Shown here: positions 12,508-25,200 of the stretch, piece after piece | Layout: the number at the start of each line of letters is the position of its first letter | Numbering within the stretch: the first letter of the stretch is position 1 | DNA from: Lamellibrachia columna | Taxonomy: Eukaryota > Annelida > Polychaeta > Sabellida > Siboglinidae | Assembly: GCA_963662155.1 (NCBI GenBank) | Contig: OY759261.1 | Coordinates: 49,000,850 to 49,064,849, forward strand | Reading direction: 5' to 3' | DNA length: 64,000 nt | Program-made: the position numbers and the translations under genes | Notes under the pieces: model-generated | The model's input: the letters and a program-made list of their open reading frames with translations, nothing else | Told to the model about the DNA's origin: nothing | Databases searched by the model: none

Positions 12508-12775
12508 CGGGAAATACGTATATGCCTGAAGAAGAGATGTGTGTACTAACTTGTCTGAAGCGTTGCTCAGTAGGGCAGTGAGTCCTGGACCCTGAAGAAA
12601 GAAGATGCGAAACGCGTACACGTATTCGAGATGTGGGTGTGGCCCAGAACCCTCAGGATAGGCTCGACACAGGGAAAGACAAACATCTGGGTCAGAGGTC
12701 AAGGGGGGGTTAAGGAAGAAGAAGGTTTGCTGTGGTTCATTAACAGAAAAAATCTGGTTACGTTCGACCGGATCG

Positions 12776-13250
12776 GGCTGGATTGACAACACGAAGCACT
12801 GGACAGATGGTGGGCTCGAAGCGGCTGGATTGACAACACGAAGCACTGGACAGATGGTGGGCTCGAAGCGGCTGGATTGACAACACGAAGCACTGGACAG
12901 ACGGTGGACTCGAAGCGGCTGGATTGATAACACGAAGCACTGGACAGACGGTGGACTCGAAGCGGCTGGATTGACAACACGAAGCACTGGACAGATGGTG
13001 GACTCGAAGCGGCTGGATTGACAACACGAAGCACTGGACAGATGGTGGACTCGAAGCGGCTGGATTGACAACACGAAGCACTGGACAGACGGTGGACTCG
13101 AAGCGGCTGGATTGACAACACGAAGCACTGGACAGATGGTGGACTCGAAGCGGCTGGATTGACAACACGAAGCACTGGACAGACGGTGGACTCGAAGCGG
13201 CTGGATTGACAACACGAAGCACTGGACAGATGGTGGACTCGAAGCGGCTG
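12776..13250. repeat. 47-bp minisatellite, about 10 copies
   Basis: The unit GGCTGGATTGACAACACGAA plus GCACTGGACAGATGGTGGACTCGAAGC recurs about ten times with AGATGG/AGACGG alternation. Long minus-strand frames (up to 283 codons) arise because the stop-free 47-bp unit cycles through all three frames. It has no counterpart in duplicated block X2. Confidence 0.97.
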
Positions 13251-13511
13251 GAGAGATTTACAAGGAGACGCCAACTGAGGCTATGGCCCAAGAGGCAATT
13301 GTTGACAGTGCTTGCATTGAAAATATGTCTAGAAACACAATAACGTTCGTTTTTATTTGAAACTATGTTACGTGTACTCAAGGGCACAGTTGCAATGACG
13401 TAACAAAGGCGTAAACAACAATAACGTTGCCCTGACAACCAGTCCTCTGTACCACTCCGCAACGATGTAGTTTGAATTTATAATCCAGTTGCAGCAGTGA
13501 TGATATGCTGG

Positions 13512-13570
13512 GTGGCGCCACTGTCGGGGAGTGGCGCCACTGTCGGGGAGTGGCGCCACTGTCGGGGAGT
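13512..13570. repeat. 19-bp tandem repeat, 3 copies
   Basis: TGGCGCCACTGTCGGGGAG is repeated three times. Each unit contains the palindrome GGCGCC. Confidence 0.95.
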
Positions 13571-13589
13571 GTTCACTTGTTCTAACGGG

Positions 13590-13745
13590 TTCATGTGGTG
13601 GGCGCGGTGGCTCGGGGGTCAGAGCGCCGGACTGTCGATCGAGGGGATTGGGTTTGAGTGAAGCTGCTGCCGTTTCGAAACTTGAGCGATTCCGTTCACC
13701 CCACGTTGCCCGCGTCTCTCGGCAGAGACGCTACCAGCTGTAGGT
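13590..13745 (+). mobile_element. tRNA-like SINE head (second family)
   Basis: The sequence GGGCGCGGTGGCTCGGGGGT..GAGCGCCGGACTGTCGATC..GGGTTTGAG has the spacing of internal polymerase III promoter boxes A and B and a tRNA-like arrangement. The body (TTCCGTTCACCCCACGTTGC..) differs from the SINE at 55352. No complete cloverleaf can be drawn, so it is a SINE or decayed tRNA copy rather than a functional tRNA. Confidence 0.45.
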
Positions 13746-13749
13746 CCCT

Positions 13750-14670
13750 TCTACACGGTGCCTATGCCAGGAAAAGTAAATGCTCCACACATGGAAATGG
13801 GAAAAACGTATTGTGCACTCACATAGCCGATGATCTCAAGCTTCAAAAACCCACATCAGCACTGAATCAGCTGCTGCCCAAATACTCGCTTTGATGATGG
13901 AAGAAGCACCATGAGCGGTATCCCCCATACAAAACAAAATCCCCCTAGAATAATATCCCCCCGGACAATACCCGCTGGATAAAATCCCCATAGGCAAATT
14001 CTCCAATCAAAGTGCATGTAATATTTATTAATATTATATTATCTACATAAATGTTAATGCGCAAATTAGTGTTACAATATACTCAGCTCTATTAATTTTC
14101 TTTCTTTGACAATATCAATATATACTTACATGCCCGTCCTCGGTGAATGGAGGGGGGGTGGTTCAGAAAGCGAACAAACCTCCCTTTTCGAGAGAATATA
14201 CTGTGACTGTTTAACTTCAGAAATCGTCAAAATCTGGCACAACACAATAATTTTGGGGTCATCTACACTTCTAAATGATGATTTAAAATGCAAATAATTA
14301 AGATACCTTCCACTGCGGGCTCCTTGTGATCAGCGCACTCTGAGTGCATTAATGAAAACGTAATAAAATCCGCGAGAATTATTTTAGTGCATCAATAAGC
14401 TTTCTGATGTTCGTCACATCGTCACCCAGCAACTTACGTATGTCGGTTGTTCGCCCTTAATAATGGGGTATATCAAAACGTCGATGATTTATGATATCAA
14501 ATTTAATTATTTTTATTGAAGATGGACGGGTTAGCAGCTGGCTTAGCATCGTGCAGCGATGTAGTTTTCACACAAAAACATCGTTTGCAAATCAATCACA
14601 GTCATACTACTAAACGTGTTAGTAGTGTGCCTGTGTGGTGTGAGTCGGCTACGGATATCCACAGGTGGAT
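13750..14670. other. Intergenic; 14290-14470 matches 20130-20290
   Basis: The only structure seen is a decayed duplicate of 20130-20290 (shared anchors: TTGTGATCA..GCGC, TAAGCT.TCTGAT.TTCG, GTCGTTCGCC-like), extending the X1/X2 duplication. No gene is supported. Confidence 0.45.
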
Positions 14671-14674
14671 GTAA

Positions 14675-15060
14675 TTAAACATTCATGTAGATGGAGGTTA
14701 GAGAGGTCAAATCATAATAATTTTGCACAACCGTTGTGTCACCAAACCTCACATGTTTAACCCATGTGCATGGTTGTGGGAAGAAATTATTTCTTCCCCA
14801 TACAAATGTTGACCACTCTAATGGAGGGGTGTCTGAGTAATGTAACTTTTTTCGCGCAGTGTCACACATTGATTTGTTGAGATGGTCCATAATAATCCGG
14901 TCAACTTCGTCCAATCGCTGTGACCATCTGGTCGAATAACGCCAAGCCGTTGCACCCAACGGATCGATATGCATCTGACGTAATTGAGCATGTTTGCCAT
15001 CATTATGTCTATGAGGCTTCCTAAATGTCATTGCCTCAATGGACATATTGCACGCACTCA
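14675..15060 (-). other. Unexplained minus-strand open frame next to (ATGT)n
   Basis: A frame of about 125 codons outside the simple repeat has mixed, non-repetitive composition (for example 'PPLEWSTFVWGRNNFFPQ', 'QNYYDLTSL'), unlike the artefact frames nearby. The pattern W-x2-F...FFP...YDL loosely recalls the region before the VWA domain of alpha2-delta proteins, but the match is far too weak to name it. It has no clear start, and CAG acceptor-like sites occur upstream. It may be an exon of an unrecognised gene or chance. Confidence 0.2.
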
Positions 15061-15084
15061 CGCCTCCGAATTTATACGTGACGT

Positions 15085-15370
15085 GATGTATGTTTGTATG
15101 TATGTATGTATGTATGTATGTATGTATGTATGTATGTATGTATGTATGTATGTATGTATGTATGTATGCATGTATGCATGTATGCATGTATGCATGTATG
15201 TATGTATGTATGTATGTGTGTATGTGTGTATGTTTGTATGTATGTATGTATGTATGTATGTATGTATGTATGTATGTATGTATGAATGTATGTATGTATG
15301 TATGTATGTATGTATGTATGTATGTACGTATGTACGTATGTATGTATGTATGTATGTATGCATGTATTCA
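15085..15370. repeat. (ATGT)n tetranucleotide microsatellite
   Basis: About 285 bp of ATGT with scattered GCATGT and TTTGT variants. Frames encoding Tyr-Val-Cys-Met or His-Thr-Tyr-Ile polymers on both strands are artefacts. Confidence 0.97.
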
Positions 15371-15736
15371 TGCCTATATAAATATATATGTATAGAGGCA
15401 CGTTCCATCACATCTTCGTCAATTTCGCGTGTATGGGACTGGCATTGCGTAGGCTTGCCCGGGGGTCCACAGTGATGGTTCGTAAATACAAAAAAATATT
15501 AGAAATTGGTGTGGGGTATCACGTATGTGGACGCTTGACGTAGATTATTTAACTCAGAACAAGAGTTACATGCAATTGTTAGCAACGCTATGATTGCGTC
15601 TACAATTGTTACGTGATCTGCGTCAAACATCCGTCGAATACTTCGTCAAACAGACAGTTGTACAAGATTTTGGGGGCGTGAAGTTGGCATTGCCATTGAC
15701 ACTGCACTAGTAAAAACTGACTGGGTAGTGCAAATG

Positions 15737-15870
15737 TCATAAGCTCTTGCAGGGTTCGTCGTTTGTCCCGCACAACGCCGGGCGTCTCGACTAGTAAGTC
15801 ATAAGTCATAAGTTCTTGCAGGATTCGTCGTTTGTCCCGCACAACGCCGGGCGTCTCGACTAGTAAGTCA
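15737..15870. repeat. 69-bp direct duplication
   Basis: CATAAGCTCTTGCAGGGTTC... at 15737 recurs at 15806 with two or three changes, ending in GTCTCGACTAGTAAGTCA. No gene is apparent around it (15400-16270). Confidence 0.9.
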
Positions 15871-16275
15871 CAATATAATGGCTGCTCGGGGTGATAGCAG
15901 AGTCACACTCTGGACAAATGTATGTCTGTATACAGGCTAGTGTTTGGAATCTTAAACATATTTGTCGTTACAACGTTGATATCTCAAATGTAACGGAATG
16001 CATTTATAAAAATTTAAGTTGCATTGTATGCACAAATAAGTCCCTTTCTTCATATAATGATAACTTACTTACTTATTTATGTCGTCCATTTAATGCTTTA
16101 ACAGCTAGATGAAAACATGATGATGATGATGATACAATGATAAACATCTTAAATATGAATAATCGTCCTGTGACTAGATCACCCAATTGTGTTATATCAC
16201 TATACATGTATTGTAATACAGTATTACGTCATGAGTTTGATTTCCTATGTTTTAATTTTCTATGGCCGATGCAAC

Positions 16276-16825
16276 GATAAGATCAAGAGACGAATTGCCC
16301 AGGCCATAGCAGCTTTCTAGAATATGATAACATTATCCAACAAAGGTTTGTCACTTGAAGTAAGAACATAAATAAAAAAACAGTACAGAACATATAAGCA
16401 AAAGAAATTTTGTTTTTGAGACGAATGCCCAGCGTATCGTGGACAGAAAAAAAGCAACGAAGCAATTGCAAGAAATCGAAAATCAGGAAAAATGACGACC
16501 ACAATTCTAGGCCATGTGATGAGAAATGAAAACTGGAACATCTAATGACAACGGGAAAGATTGAGGAGGAAAGAAGCAGAAGTCGGCAAAGACATAAAAT
16601 CTAATGACAACGAGAAAGATTGAGGAGGAGAGAAGCAGAGGTCGGCAAAGAAATAAAATCTAATGACAACGGGAAAGATTGAGGAGGAAAGAAGCAGAAG
16701 TCGGCAAAGACATAAAATCTTGGTTAGGAAAAAAGACAAAGGATCTGCTACAGCACACTGTGATCGTGGAAATGGAGGTTAATGATTGCCTACGCCTTCA
16801 ACAGACACGGCACCTGATAATAGGT
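16276..16825 (+). pseudogene. Non-LTR reverse transcriptase C-terminal relic 1
   Basis: Across several frames the plus strand keeps the C-terminal landmarks of a non-LTR polyprotein in order: 'RMPSVSWTEKKSNEA', 'LGHVMRNE', 'LMTTGKIE', 'RSRSRQRHK', 'SWLGKKTKDLLQHT' and 'WRLMIAYAFNRHGT' followed by a stop. The 59-bp segment encoding LMTTGKIEE..SRQRHK is tandemly triplicated (units at 16541, 16600 and 16659). The element is 5' truncated and full of frameshifts. Confidence 0.65.
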
Positions 16826-16829
16826 TATG

Positions 16830-17365
16830 CCTTTCTGACACCGTTGACCACTGAATCGGTCACCTAGTCAGGTCAACCCGGAAGACGTTCTCGCTTTCTC
16901 CATCGCCGCGTCCACTAATGGCGGCTCGTTCTGCATTGACTACAGCTGTTCGACCATCAACCGATGGGACATTTAATAAACGACTTATTGAATCGATGGA
17001 CTGGTGGTACTGTTATGCATTATACATCATCGATTGCGCAGCCTACATTCGTTAACTACGGCTCGTGTGTTAGCCCGCTGAAATGCTGTTGACGCCAGGG
17101 TTGATGTGTTGCGAGGACCTGACTTATTACGTTCATCATTAGTAGGTTGCGACGCGGCTTGAAGTACAACAAACCCAGTTAGATGCCGCCAGATGGCTGC
17201 ATTGCTTCGTAGCTTTCGTGTAGGGGAAACAATTTCCACAACAGAGCAATCGCCAACGACATTTTAAGGTTATCCAGTTAACCTTTTCCCAATATATATA
17301 TTTTTTGTCTGTGCTGCCATACAATTAACGTACTTCCTCACCCAGTCCTGTGCCGTCAGCCACAT
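16830..17365. other. Intergenic, no supported gene
   Basis: Short frames only, with no recognisable domain or repeat. Confidence 0.4.
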
Positions 17366-17369
17366 AATC

Positions 17370-17895
17370 CAGAGCACAATAGACGCCATCCATTTATACC
17401 TGCAGCCATTCTTTGTAGGTCCTGTCTTTTCTTTTCTGGGTCTTTTCCTATGTTGCGATGTTTCGTTGGTGCGTTTTTTGTTTTGGAGTCCTCTTTTCCT
17501 TTTCCATGTGGTTTCCAGTACCAAGCCTGCCTTGGTGGTCTTGTCGCCGCTAAGGACATGGCCCAATTCTTGACAATATTGTTGATTTGATTGGCTATGC
17601 ATTTGCATTTTAAGGACTTCTTCGTTCGTGATGAATTCGTTCCATTTGATGCTTAGAAGTCTACAAGAACACCTGTTCTGGAAACTTGCTAATTTTTTTT
17701 CCATTTGTTATGTTGAGCAGCACGAGAATAGCATTGCTGTTGAAAATTCTTTTGGGGGGCTTGTAGTTATACCCTTTAACCTCCAAATAAGTTTTTGAAA
17801 TGCCCCCCATGCCTTTCCAAACCTATTCTTGACGTCAACAGAACATTCTCCATCTTTGGACATTACACTACCAAGCTGGGTAAAACAATCAACAT
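17370..17895 (-). pseudogene. Non-LTR reverse transcriptase C-terminal relic 2
   Basis: On the minus strand, split between frames, are landmarks of the region after the catalytic palm: 'FTQLGSVMSKDGECSVDVKN', 'LLSIKWNEFITNEEVLK', 'LGHVLSGDKTTKAGLVLET' and a basic 'TWKRKRG' tail. It is opposite in strand to relic 1 and a different subfamily. Multiple frameshifts and stops make it inactive. Confidence 0.65.
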
Positions 17896-17939
17896 CGGCA
17901 AGGGCCTTGTCGTGTGTACATGCGTGCGTGCGTTCGTGA

Positions 17940-17959
17940 GTGTGCGTATGTGTGTGTAT

Positions 17960-18040
<81 letters not shown>

Positions 18041-19510
18041 TGTGCGTGTGCGTGTGCGTGTGCGTGTGCGTGTGCGTGTGCGTGTGCGTGTACGTGTGTG
18101 TGTCAATGTGTATGTGTGTGCGTTCGTGCTTGCGCGTATGCGTGTGCTTGTGATAAACACACACATATATTACATTAATTAAATAATTAACTAGATTATG
18201 CGAAACACATATAAATATGATATGCAGCTCCACGTGGCTGTTTTGAAATTCTTGTTTTTGAGCCGTATAGCCATATAGGGGTGGGCGTTATGCCCCCAAA
18301 CCGAGTGTTATGCCCCTCTTATTATATAGTTCCTCGTGTTAAAAGGTTACAATCAGCTTTAACTTATTTAATCTCGCTTGTAAATCTGAACACCCGGCGC
18401 GGTCATCTCGGCCCGGTGATTGTCAGGCCGGTTTGTCTCGGCACCGTGCGCATCGGTGAATGGTCCATGAACTAAACGGGCAACATGGAGAGACCAGTTT
18501 CAGTATCCAGTTTCACTTTACAACTTAGTTCGGGCGCACGAGCTGATCATTACCGCCCTCGTCGATGTAAACGTTCTTGATACACAGGTCATGCTGACAC
18601 ACAACACTCCAGACGGCGCTGATTCGTGATGTCGCTTTATCGATTTGTGATTATTATTATTTTGTCGACTCTCGCCTCTGGGCAATAATCTGCTAATGCA
18701 CGTCATCTCGACACTTGATTCCAGAGGTTGACTCCCCGTCAGTGGCGCTACTCACCATTTCACCACTGTCACAACTAACATTTCACCACTATCACAACTA
18801 ACATTTCACCACTATCACAACTAACATTTCATCACTGTCACAACTAACATTTCACCACTGTCACAACTAACATTTCACCAATGTCACAACTAACATTTCA
18901 CCAATGTCACAAATAACATTTCACCACTGTCACAACTAACAGTTCACCACTGTCACAACTAACATTTCACCACTGTCACAACTAACATTTCACCACTGTC
19001 GCAACTAACATTTCAAAACTGTCATAAATAACATTTCACCAGTGTCACAATTAACATTTCACCATTGTCACAAATAACATTTCACCACTGTCACAAATAA
19101 CATTTCACCACTGTCACAACTAACACTTCACCACTGTCACAACTAACATTTCACCACTGTCACAATTAACATTTCACCACTGTCACAATTAACATTTCAC
19201 CACTGTCACAAATAACATTTCACCACTGTCACAAATAACATTTCACCACTGTCACAACTAACATTTCACCACTGTCACAACTAATATTTCACCACTGTCA
19301 CAACTAATATTTCACCACTGTCACAACAAATATTTCACCACTGTCACAACTAACATTTCACCATTGTCAAGCCTAACATTTCACCACTGTCACAACTAAC
19401 ATTTCACCACTGTCACAACTAACATTTCACCAATGTCGCGACTAACGTTTCATGGGCAGATTCTGCACATCTTTATTTCATTTGGGAAAGTCAAGAGATC
19501 TCTCAGTGCG
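17940..19510. repeat. Diverged duplicated block, copy X2, with 23-bp satellite
   Basis: This copy matches X1 (11545-12400) from the GT-rich tract through GCAGCTCCACGTGGCTGTTT and GGGGTGGGCGTTATGCCCCC to TTCTGCACATCTTTATTTCA. At 18750-19450 the 23-bp unit CAACTAACATTTCACCACTGTCA is expanded to about 30 copies, with A/C and C/T variants spread among units. Confidence 0.88.
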
Positions 19511-20240
19511 TGTGTGCGTGTGTACATGTGTGTATACGTGTGTGCGTGTGCGCGCGTGCGTGTGAGTGCGTGCGTGCGTGTGACTGGTGTGTTCGCATAT
19601 TTATAGAGTAATGTGAAGTGCTAATATATATGTTAATCGGGTCGGAACGCAGACTAACAAGACAGTCGCCACTGTGCAGCCAAGCAGAAGGTGGTTATTT
19701 GAGATGACCAGGCCAGTTGAATTGCGCACGACGTCACTTTAGTGTGTCCTAATGAAACTCGATACGAATCACGACAAAACGATGACAGTACTTAATGCTA
19801 AACCCAAAGGGATGCATCGTTTCTGTGTACGCCTAAATAAGACTTTACGTTCACGTTTCCACAACCACAAAATATTGACACAAAACAACCAATAATAAAA
19901 CGTTCTGAATTCCTTTAACATAACTAAATTAAAGTAACTAAAAATAACAAAACATATTCTAAATCCCAAATGTGGACAATGTTGATTAGAAGAAATACAC
20001 CAACACCAAAGTGTTTTCCTTGGAAAGAAGAGCTATTTTCAACTTCGCAACCCATTAGTGATTATAGCCTTCCTAATTTCATTGACAATCCTGTCGTAAA
20101 ATTAGTGTGACTTGAAACGATATATTCCTCTGCGACGATACTTGTGATCATTGCGCTCCGGTTTGATTAATAAGAACGTCATAAAATTATCGTATGTACA
20201 ATCATAAGCTCTCTGATTTTCGCCACATGTTCAACCATAA
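19510..20240. other. Intergenic, simple repeat then AT-rich sequence
   Basis: A short GTGCGTGTG tract (19505-19590) is followed by AT-rich sequence without a supported gene. 20130-20290 is the counterpart of 14290-14470. Confidence 0.45.
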
Positions 20241-20241
20241 A

Positions 20242-20425
20242 CTAACGCACGTTGGTCGTTCGCCTTTGATAATAATTTCGCCGACCTTGTTCAATCAGTG
20301 TTAATATCTGCTCCGGTTGCGCCAGGTCAGTAATCAAAGTAGAACTGGTCGATGTGTAATTGCCGATAATGTCTAACGTCAATGTGTCAATGTAGGCATG
20401 CAAAAGTTCGTCGACCGCTGAATAA
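20242..20425 (-). other. Short minus-strand open frame, unassigned
   Basis: About 60 codons with helix-like composition ('AVDELLHAYIDTLTLDIIG') follow a pyrimidine-rich ATTATTCAG acceptor-like site at about 20418. No good donor is seen at the far end. It may be an exon or chance; no function is proposed. Confidence 0.15.
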
Positions 20426-20529
20426 TAGGTACACATACCCATTGTGTTTTTCCATTGTGATATATTCCGTTGACCATGATTATGATAGTTATGGTGCCAT
20501 CTTAGTTCTGTGTGGTATTCCTCCTAGCA

Positions 20530-20750
20530 TAGGAGAGGGGTGATAGCATGGTGTTAGCACATCCACTTTACATGCAAGAGTTCTTGGTTCAAACCCCGAC
20601 CGGGCACGGTACGTTTGGCAAATACCCCTTGTTCTTAACATCGGGGAATGTGTATCCTTCGTGACTTGGGTGATCTCGTTAATGCCGGTCAGGTTTCGTT
20701 AACTGGGGAAATAAAAGAACCACTGTGTTCGATGGCACCAGCATTGAAGG
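20530..20750 (+). mobile_element. tRNA-derived SINE-like element
   Basis: The sequence GATAGCATGGTGTTAGCACA..CTTACATGCAAGAG..GGTTCAAACCCCGACCGGGC resembles box A and box B of a tRNA with an anticodon-arm-like middle, but the acceptor stem does not pair. A non-tRNA body with CGGGGAATGTGTATCC follows. This fits a SINE head rather than a tRNA gene. Confidence 0.5.
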
Positions 20751-20759
20751 TAGGCGTGA

Positions 20760-21670
20760 TGATGTAATATTATGACCAGTTGAATGTGACCTCATAAGAT
20801 CATCAGAAGCTACGTAGAACGTGCCGAGTGATAGATCGAGCGACGAAGTAGCACGCACGGGAAGTCAGACCTACATGTGATTTCTATAGACACCCTTTAG
20901 TATTGTAGTAATGCAGGCTGTCAGCCACCAGATGACTGTAGGTTGTTCTAGTTTCGGACGGTGACAGCCGCCGACGGTACACACCATCTGAGTCCGTTTG
21001 TTTAGAAGGACGTTAGAAGAGGAGAAGAGAAACGAACCACACGACTGGTTGAGAAAAGGAACCACAAAAAACAGAGGTGTACAAATATCCACCGTCTCAG
21101 CCCACTGCCTTCCCCTGCAGCAAGTGCACCAGAGACTACCTTGTCAGAGTGGCGCTGTTGAGCCACACAAGGTGGCGCTTGACATGGTGCAATGCTCCCT
21201 TTGGCTTGATTTTTATAGTTTCCCCTCATTGTTCCGTTACGAAGCTACATGGTAGCATGGGTTACTAGGCTTGCCCCTTGCCCCCGCGATGTCCTAGATG
21301 CGCAACTTGTGCAAATCATTATCTTGCGAGACAAGATTCAGACCAGGAAGATCACCCGTGCCATGCTGTCTCTCGTCACATACCACTTGTGGATCAACTC
21401 AACCAAGACAATCTCGGTTGGACGATCTGATATTGCTCCTTATTGAAAAGGATATGACCAAACAAGTGACGTGCGTGCGTGTTGCATGATGCAATTGCAC
21501 ATGCACGAATTCAGTTATAGAGGTCAAATGGGTATTTTTCATGAATTTGTACCATACTCACTAGATCTATCGGGGAAAAAAGCTTTATTATCATGATGAT
21601 GTACCCTGTAATTAACAGGTAAACTTTTATATTACACAACAACGTATGGCATAATGTAACACAAAATTAG
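20760..21670. other. Intergenic, no supported gene
   Basis: Several overlapping short frames at 20870-21490 carry no recognisable domain. Nothing else is supported. Confidence 0.4.
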
Positions 21671-21674
21671 GTTT

Positions 21675-22010
21675 TTCAAATTGTGTTGAATATTTTGTTC
21701 ATCACTCTGAAGATATATATGCATCCAGGTGATGTGCTTAGCCAATTGTGTTGAACATTTTATTCATCACTTTGCGGATATCTGTGCATCCAAGTGATGT
21801 GTTTAACCAATTATGTTGAACATTTTGTTCATCACTCTGAGGATATCAATGCATCCAGGTGATGTGTTTAACCAACTGTGTTGACCATTCTGTTCATCAC
21901 TCTGAGGATATCTATGCATCCAGGTTATGTGTTTAACCAATTGTGTTGAACATTTTATTCATCACTCTGCAGACATCTGTGCATCCAGGTGATATAACCT
22001 GGTCTGTCTA
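21675..22010. repeat. About 65-bp tandem repeat, 5 diverged copies
   Basis: Units AATTGTGTTGAACATTTT..CATCACTCTG.GGATATC..GCATCCAGGTGATGTG recur five times with 10-15 percent divergence. This array is older than the homogeneous 58-bp array that begins 280 bp downstream. Confidence 0.9.
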
Positions 22011-22289
22011 ACCAATTGGGTTATAGTCGAAATTGAAGTAGAGTGTCACGTAGATCTGTATAGTCTTTGATCAGCTGGGTAGCACAGAAGTCAATCGCAT
22101 CACATCAGTGGGCAGGCGTAAGTGCACTTAAAGTTCTTTCTTCTGAAGCAATGGCATTGGGGTGTACTACACGGTGATTTGCACCCACAACTCACAAGCT
22201 CCCAACATGCATCTGGAATAGGGAGCAGCATTGTCCAGACAGCTCTAGGGCCACCCGACTCCTTCGTCCAGGCCGACATGTCGATGGGA

Positions 22290-25200
22290 GGTATATTTCC
22301 GTGTGTTCCTGGTCTGCCTGTAGCCATATCTTTCCCTTGTGGTTGTTTGTGTATTCCCGTATGTTCCTGGTCTGTCCGTAGCCATATCTTTCCCTTGTGG
22401 TTGTTTGTGTGTTCCCGTATGTTCCTGGTTTGTCTATAGCCATATCTTTCCCTTGTGGTTGTTTGTGTATTCCCGTATGTTCCTGGTCTGCCTGTAGTCA
22501 TATCTTTCCCTTGTGGTTGTTTGTGTATTCCCGTATGTTCCTCGTCTGTCTGTAGTCATATCTTTCCCTTGTGGTTGTTTGTGTATTCCCGTATGTTCCT
22601 GGTCTGTCTGTAGTCATATCTTTCCCTTGTGGTTGTTTGTGTATTCCCGTATGTTCCTGGTCTGTCTGTAGTCATATCTTTCCCTTGTGGTTGTTTGTGT
22701 ATTCCCGTATGTTTCTGGTCTGTCTGTAGTCATATCTTTCCCTTGTGGTTGTTTGTGTATTCCCGTATGTTCCTGGTCTGTCTGTAGTCATATCTTTCCC
22801 TTGTGGTTGTTTGTGTATTCCCGTATGTTTCTGGTCTGTCTGTAGTCATATCTTTCCCTTGTGGTTGTTTGTGTATTCCCGTATGTTCCTGGTGTCTGTA
22901 GCTATATCTTTCCCTTGTGGTTGTTTGTGTATTCCCGTATGTTCCTGGTCTGTCTGTAGTCATATCTTTCCCTTGTGGTTGTTTGTGTATTCCCGTATGT
23001 TCCTCGTCTGCCTGTAGTCATATCTTTCCCTTGTGGTTGTTTGTGTATTCCCATATGTTCCTGGTCTGTCTGTAGTCATATCTTTCCCTTGTGGTTGTTT
23101 GTGTATTCCCGTGTGTTCCTGGTCTGTCTGTAGTCATATCTTTCCCTTGTGGTTGTTTGTGTATTCCCGTATGTTCCTGGTGTCTGTAGCTATATCTTTC
23201 CCTTGTGGTTGTTTGTGTATTCCCGTATGTTCCTGGTCTGTCTGTAGTCATATCTTTCCCTTGTGGTTGTTTGTGTATTCCCGTATGTTCCTCGTCTGCC
23301 TGTAGTCATATCTTTCCCTTGTGGTTGTTTCTGTATTCCCATATGTTCCTGGTCTGTCTGTAGTCATATCTTTCCCTTGTGGTTGTTTGTGTATTCCCGT
23401 GTGTTCCTGGTCTGTCTGTAGTCATATCTTTCCCTTGTGGTTGTTTGTGTATTCCCGTATGTTCCTCGTCTGCCTGTAGTCATATCTTTCCCTTGTGGTT
23501 GTTTGTGTATTCCCGTATGTTCCTCGTCTGCCTGTAGTCATATCTTTCCCTTGTGGTTGTTTGTGTATTCCCATATGTTCCTGGTCTGTCTGTAGTCATA
23601 TCTTTCCTTTGTGGTTGTTTGTGTATTCCCGTATGTTCCTGGTCTGTCTGTAGTCATATCTTTCCCTTGTGGTTGTTTGTGTATTCCCGTATGTTCCTCG
23701 TCTGCCTGTAGTCATATCTTTCCCTTGTGGTTGTTTGTGTATTCCCATATGTTCCTGGTCTGTCTGTAGTCATATCTTTCCCTTGTGGTTGTTTGTGTAT
23801 TCCCGTATGTTCCTGGTCTGTCTGTAGTCATATCTTTCCCTTGTGGTTGTTTGTGTATTCCCATATGTTCCTGGTCTGTCTGTAGTCATATCTTTCCCTT
23901 GTGGTTGTTTGTGTATTCCCGTATGTTCCTGGTCTGTCTGTGGTCATATCTTTCCCTTGTGGTTGTTTGTGTATTCCCGTATGTTCCTCGTCTGCCTGTA
24001 GTCATATCTTTCCCTTGTGGTTGTTTGTGTATTCCCATATGTTCCTGGTCTGTCTGTAGCCATATCTTTCCCTTGTGGTTGTTTGTGTATTCCCGTATGT
24101 TCCTGGTCTGCCTGTAGTCATATCTTTCCCTTGTGGTTGTTTGTATATTCCCGTATGTTCCTGGTCTGTCTGTAGTCATATCTTTCCCTTGTGGTTGTTT
24201 GTGTATTCCCGTATGTTCCTGGTCTGCCTGTAGTCATATCTTTCCCTTGTGGTTGTTTGTGTATTCCCGTATGTTCCTGGTCTGTCTGTAGTCATATCTT
24301 TCCCTTGTGGTTGTTTGTGTATTCCCGTATGTTCCTGGTCTGTCTGTAGTCATATATTTCCCTTGTGGTTGTTTGTGTATTCCCGTATGTTTCTGGTCTG
24401 TCTGTAGTCATATCTTTCCCTTGTGGTTGTTTGTGTATTCCCGTATGTTCCTGGTCTGTCTGTAGTCATATCTTTCCCTTGTGGTTGTTTGTGTATTCCC
24501 GTATGTTTCTGGTCTGTCTGTAGTCATATCTTTCCCTTGTGGTTGTTTGTGTATTCCCGTATGTTCCTGGTGTCTGTAGCTATATCTTTCCCTTGTGGTT
24601 GTTTGTGTATTCCCGTATGTTCCTGGTCTGTCTGTAGTCATATCTTTCCCTTGTGGTTGTTTGTGTATTCCCGTATGTTCCTCGTCTGCCTGTAGTCATA
24701 TCTTTCCCTTGTGGTTGTTTCTGTATTCCCATATGTTCCTGGTCTGTCTGTAGTCATATCTTTCCCTTGTGGTTGTTTGTGTATTCCCGTGTGTTCCTGG
24801 TCTGTCTGTAGTCATATCTTTCCCTTGTGGTTGTTTGTGTATTCCCGTATGTTCCTCGTCTGCCTGTAGTCATATCTTTCCCTTGTGGTTGTTTGTGTAT
24901 TCCCGTATGTTCCTCGTCTGCCTGTAGTCATATCTTTCCCTTGTGGTTGTTTGTGTATTCCCATATGTTCCTGGTCTGTCTGTAGTCATATCTTTCCTTT
25001 GTGGTTGTTTGTGTATTCCCGTATGTTCCTGGTCTGTCTGTAGTCATATCTTTCCCTTGTGGTTGTTTGTGTATTCCCGTATGTTCCTCGTCTGCCTGTA
25101 GTCATATCTTTCCCTTGTGGTTGTTTGTGTATTCCCATATGTTCCTGGTCTGTCTGTAGTCATATCTTTCCCTTGTGGTTGTTTGTGTATTCCCGTATGT

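Noticed and set aside
12364..13462. Minus-strand frames of 191-283 codons
   Set aside because: They run through the 47-bp minisatellite and read the same repeat in three frames; the non-repeat ends have no recognisable domain.
20530..20610. Functional tRNA gene
   Set aside because: Box A and B-like motifs are present, but the acceptor stem does not pair and a SINE-like body follows.
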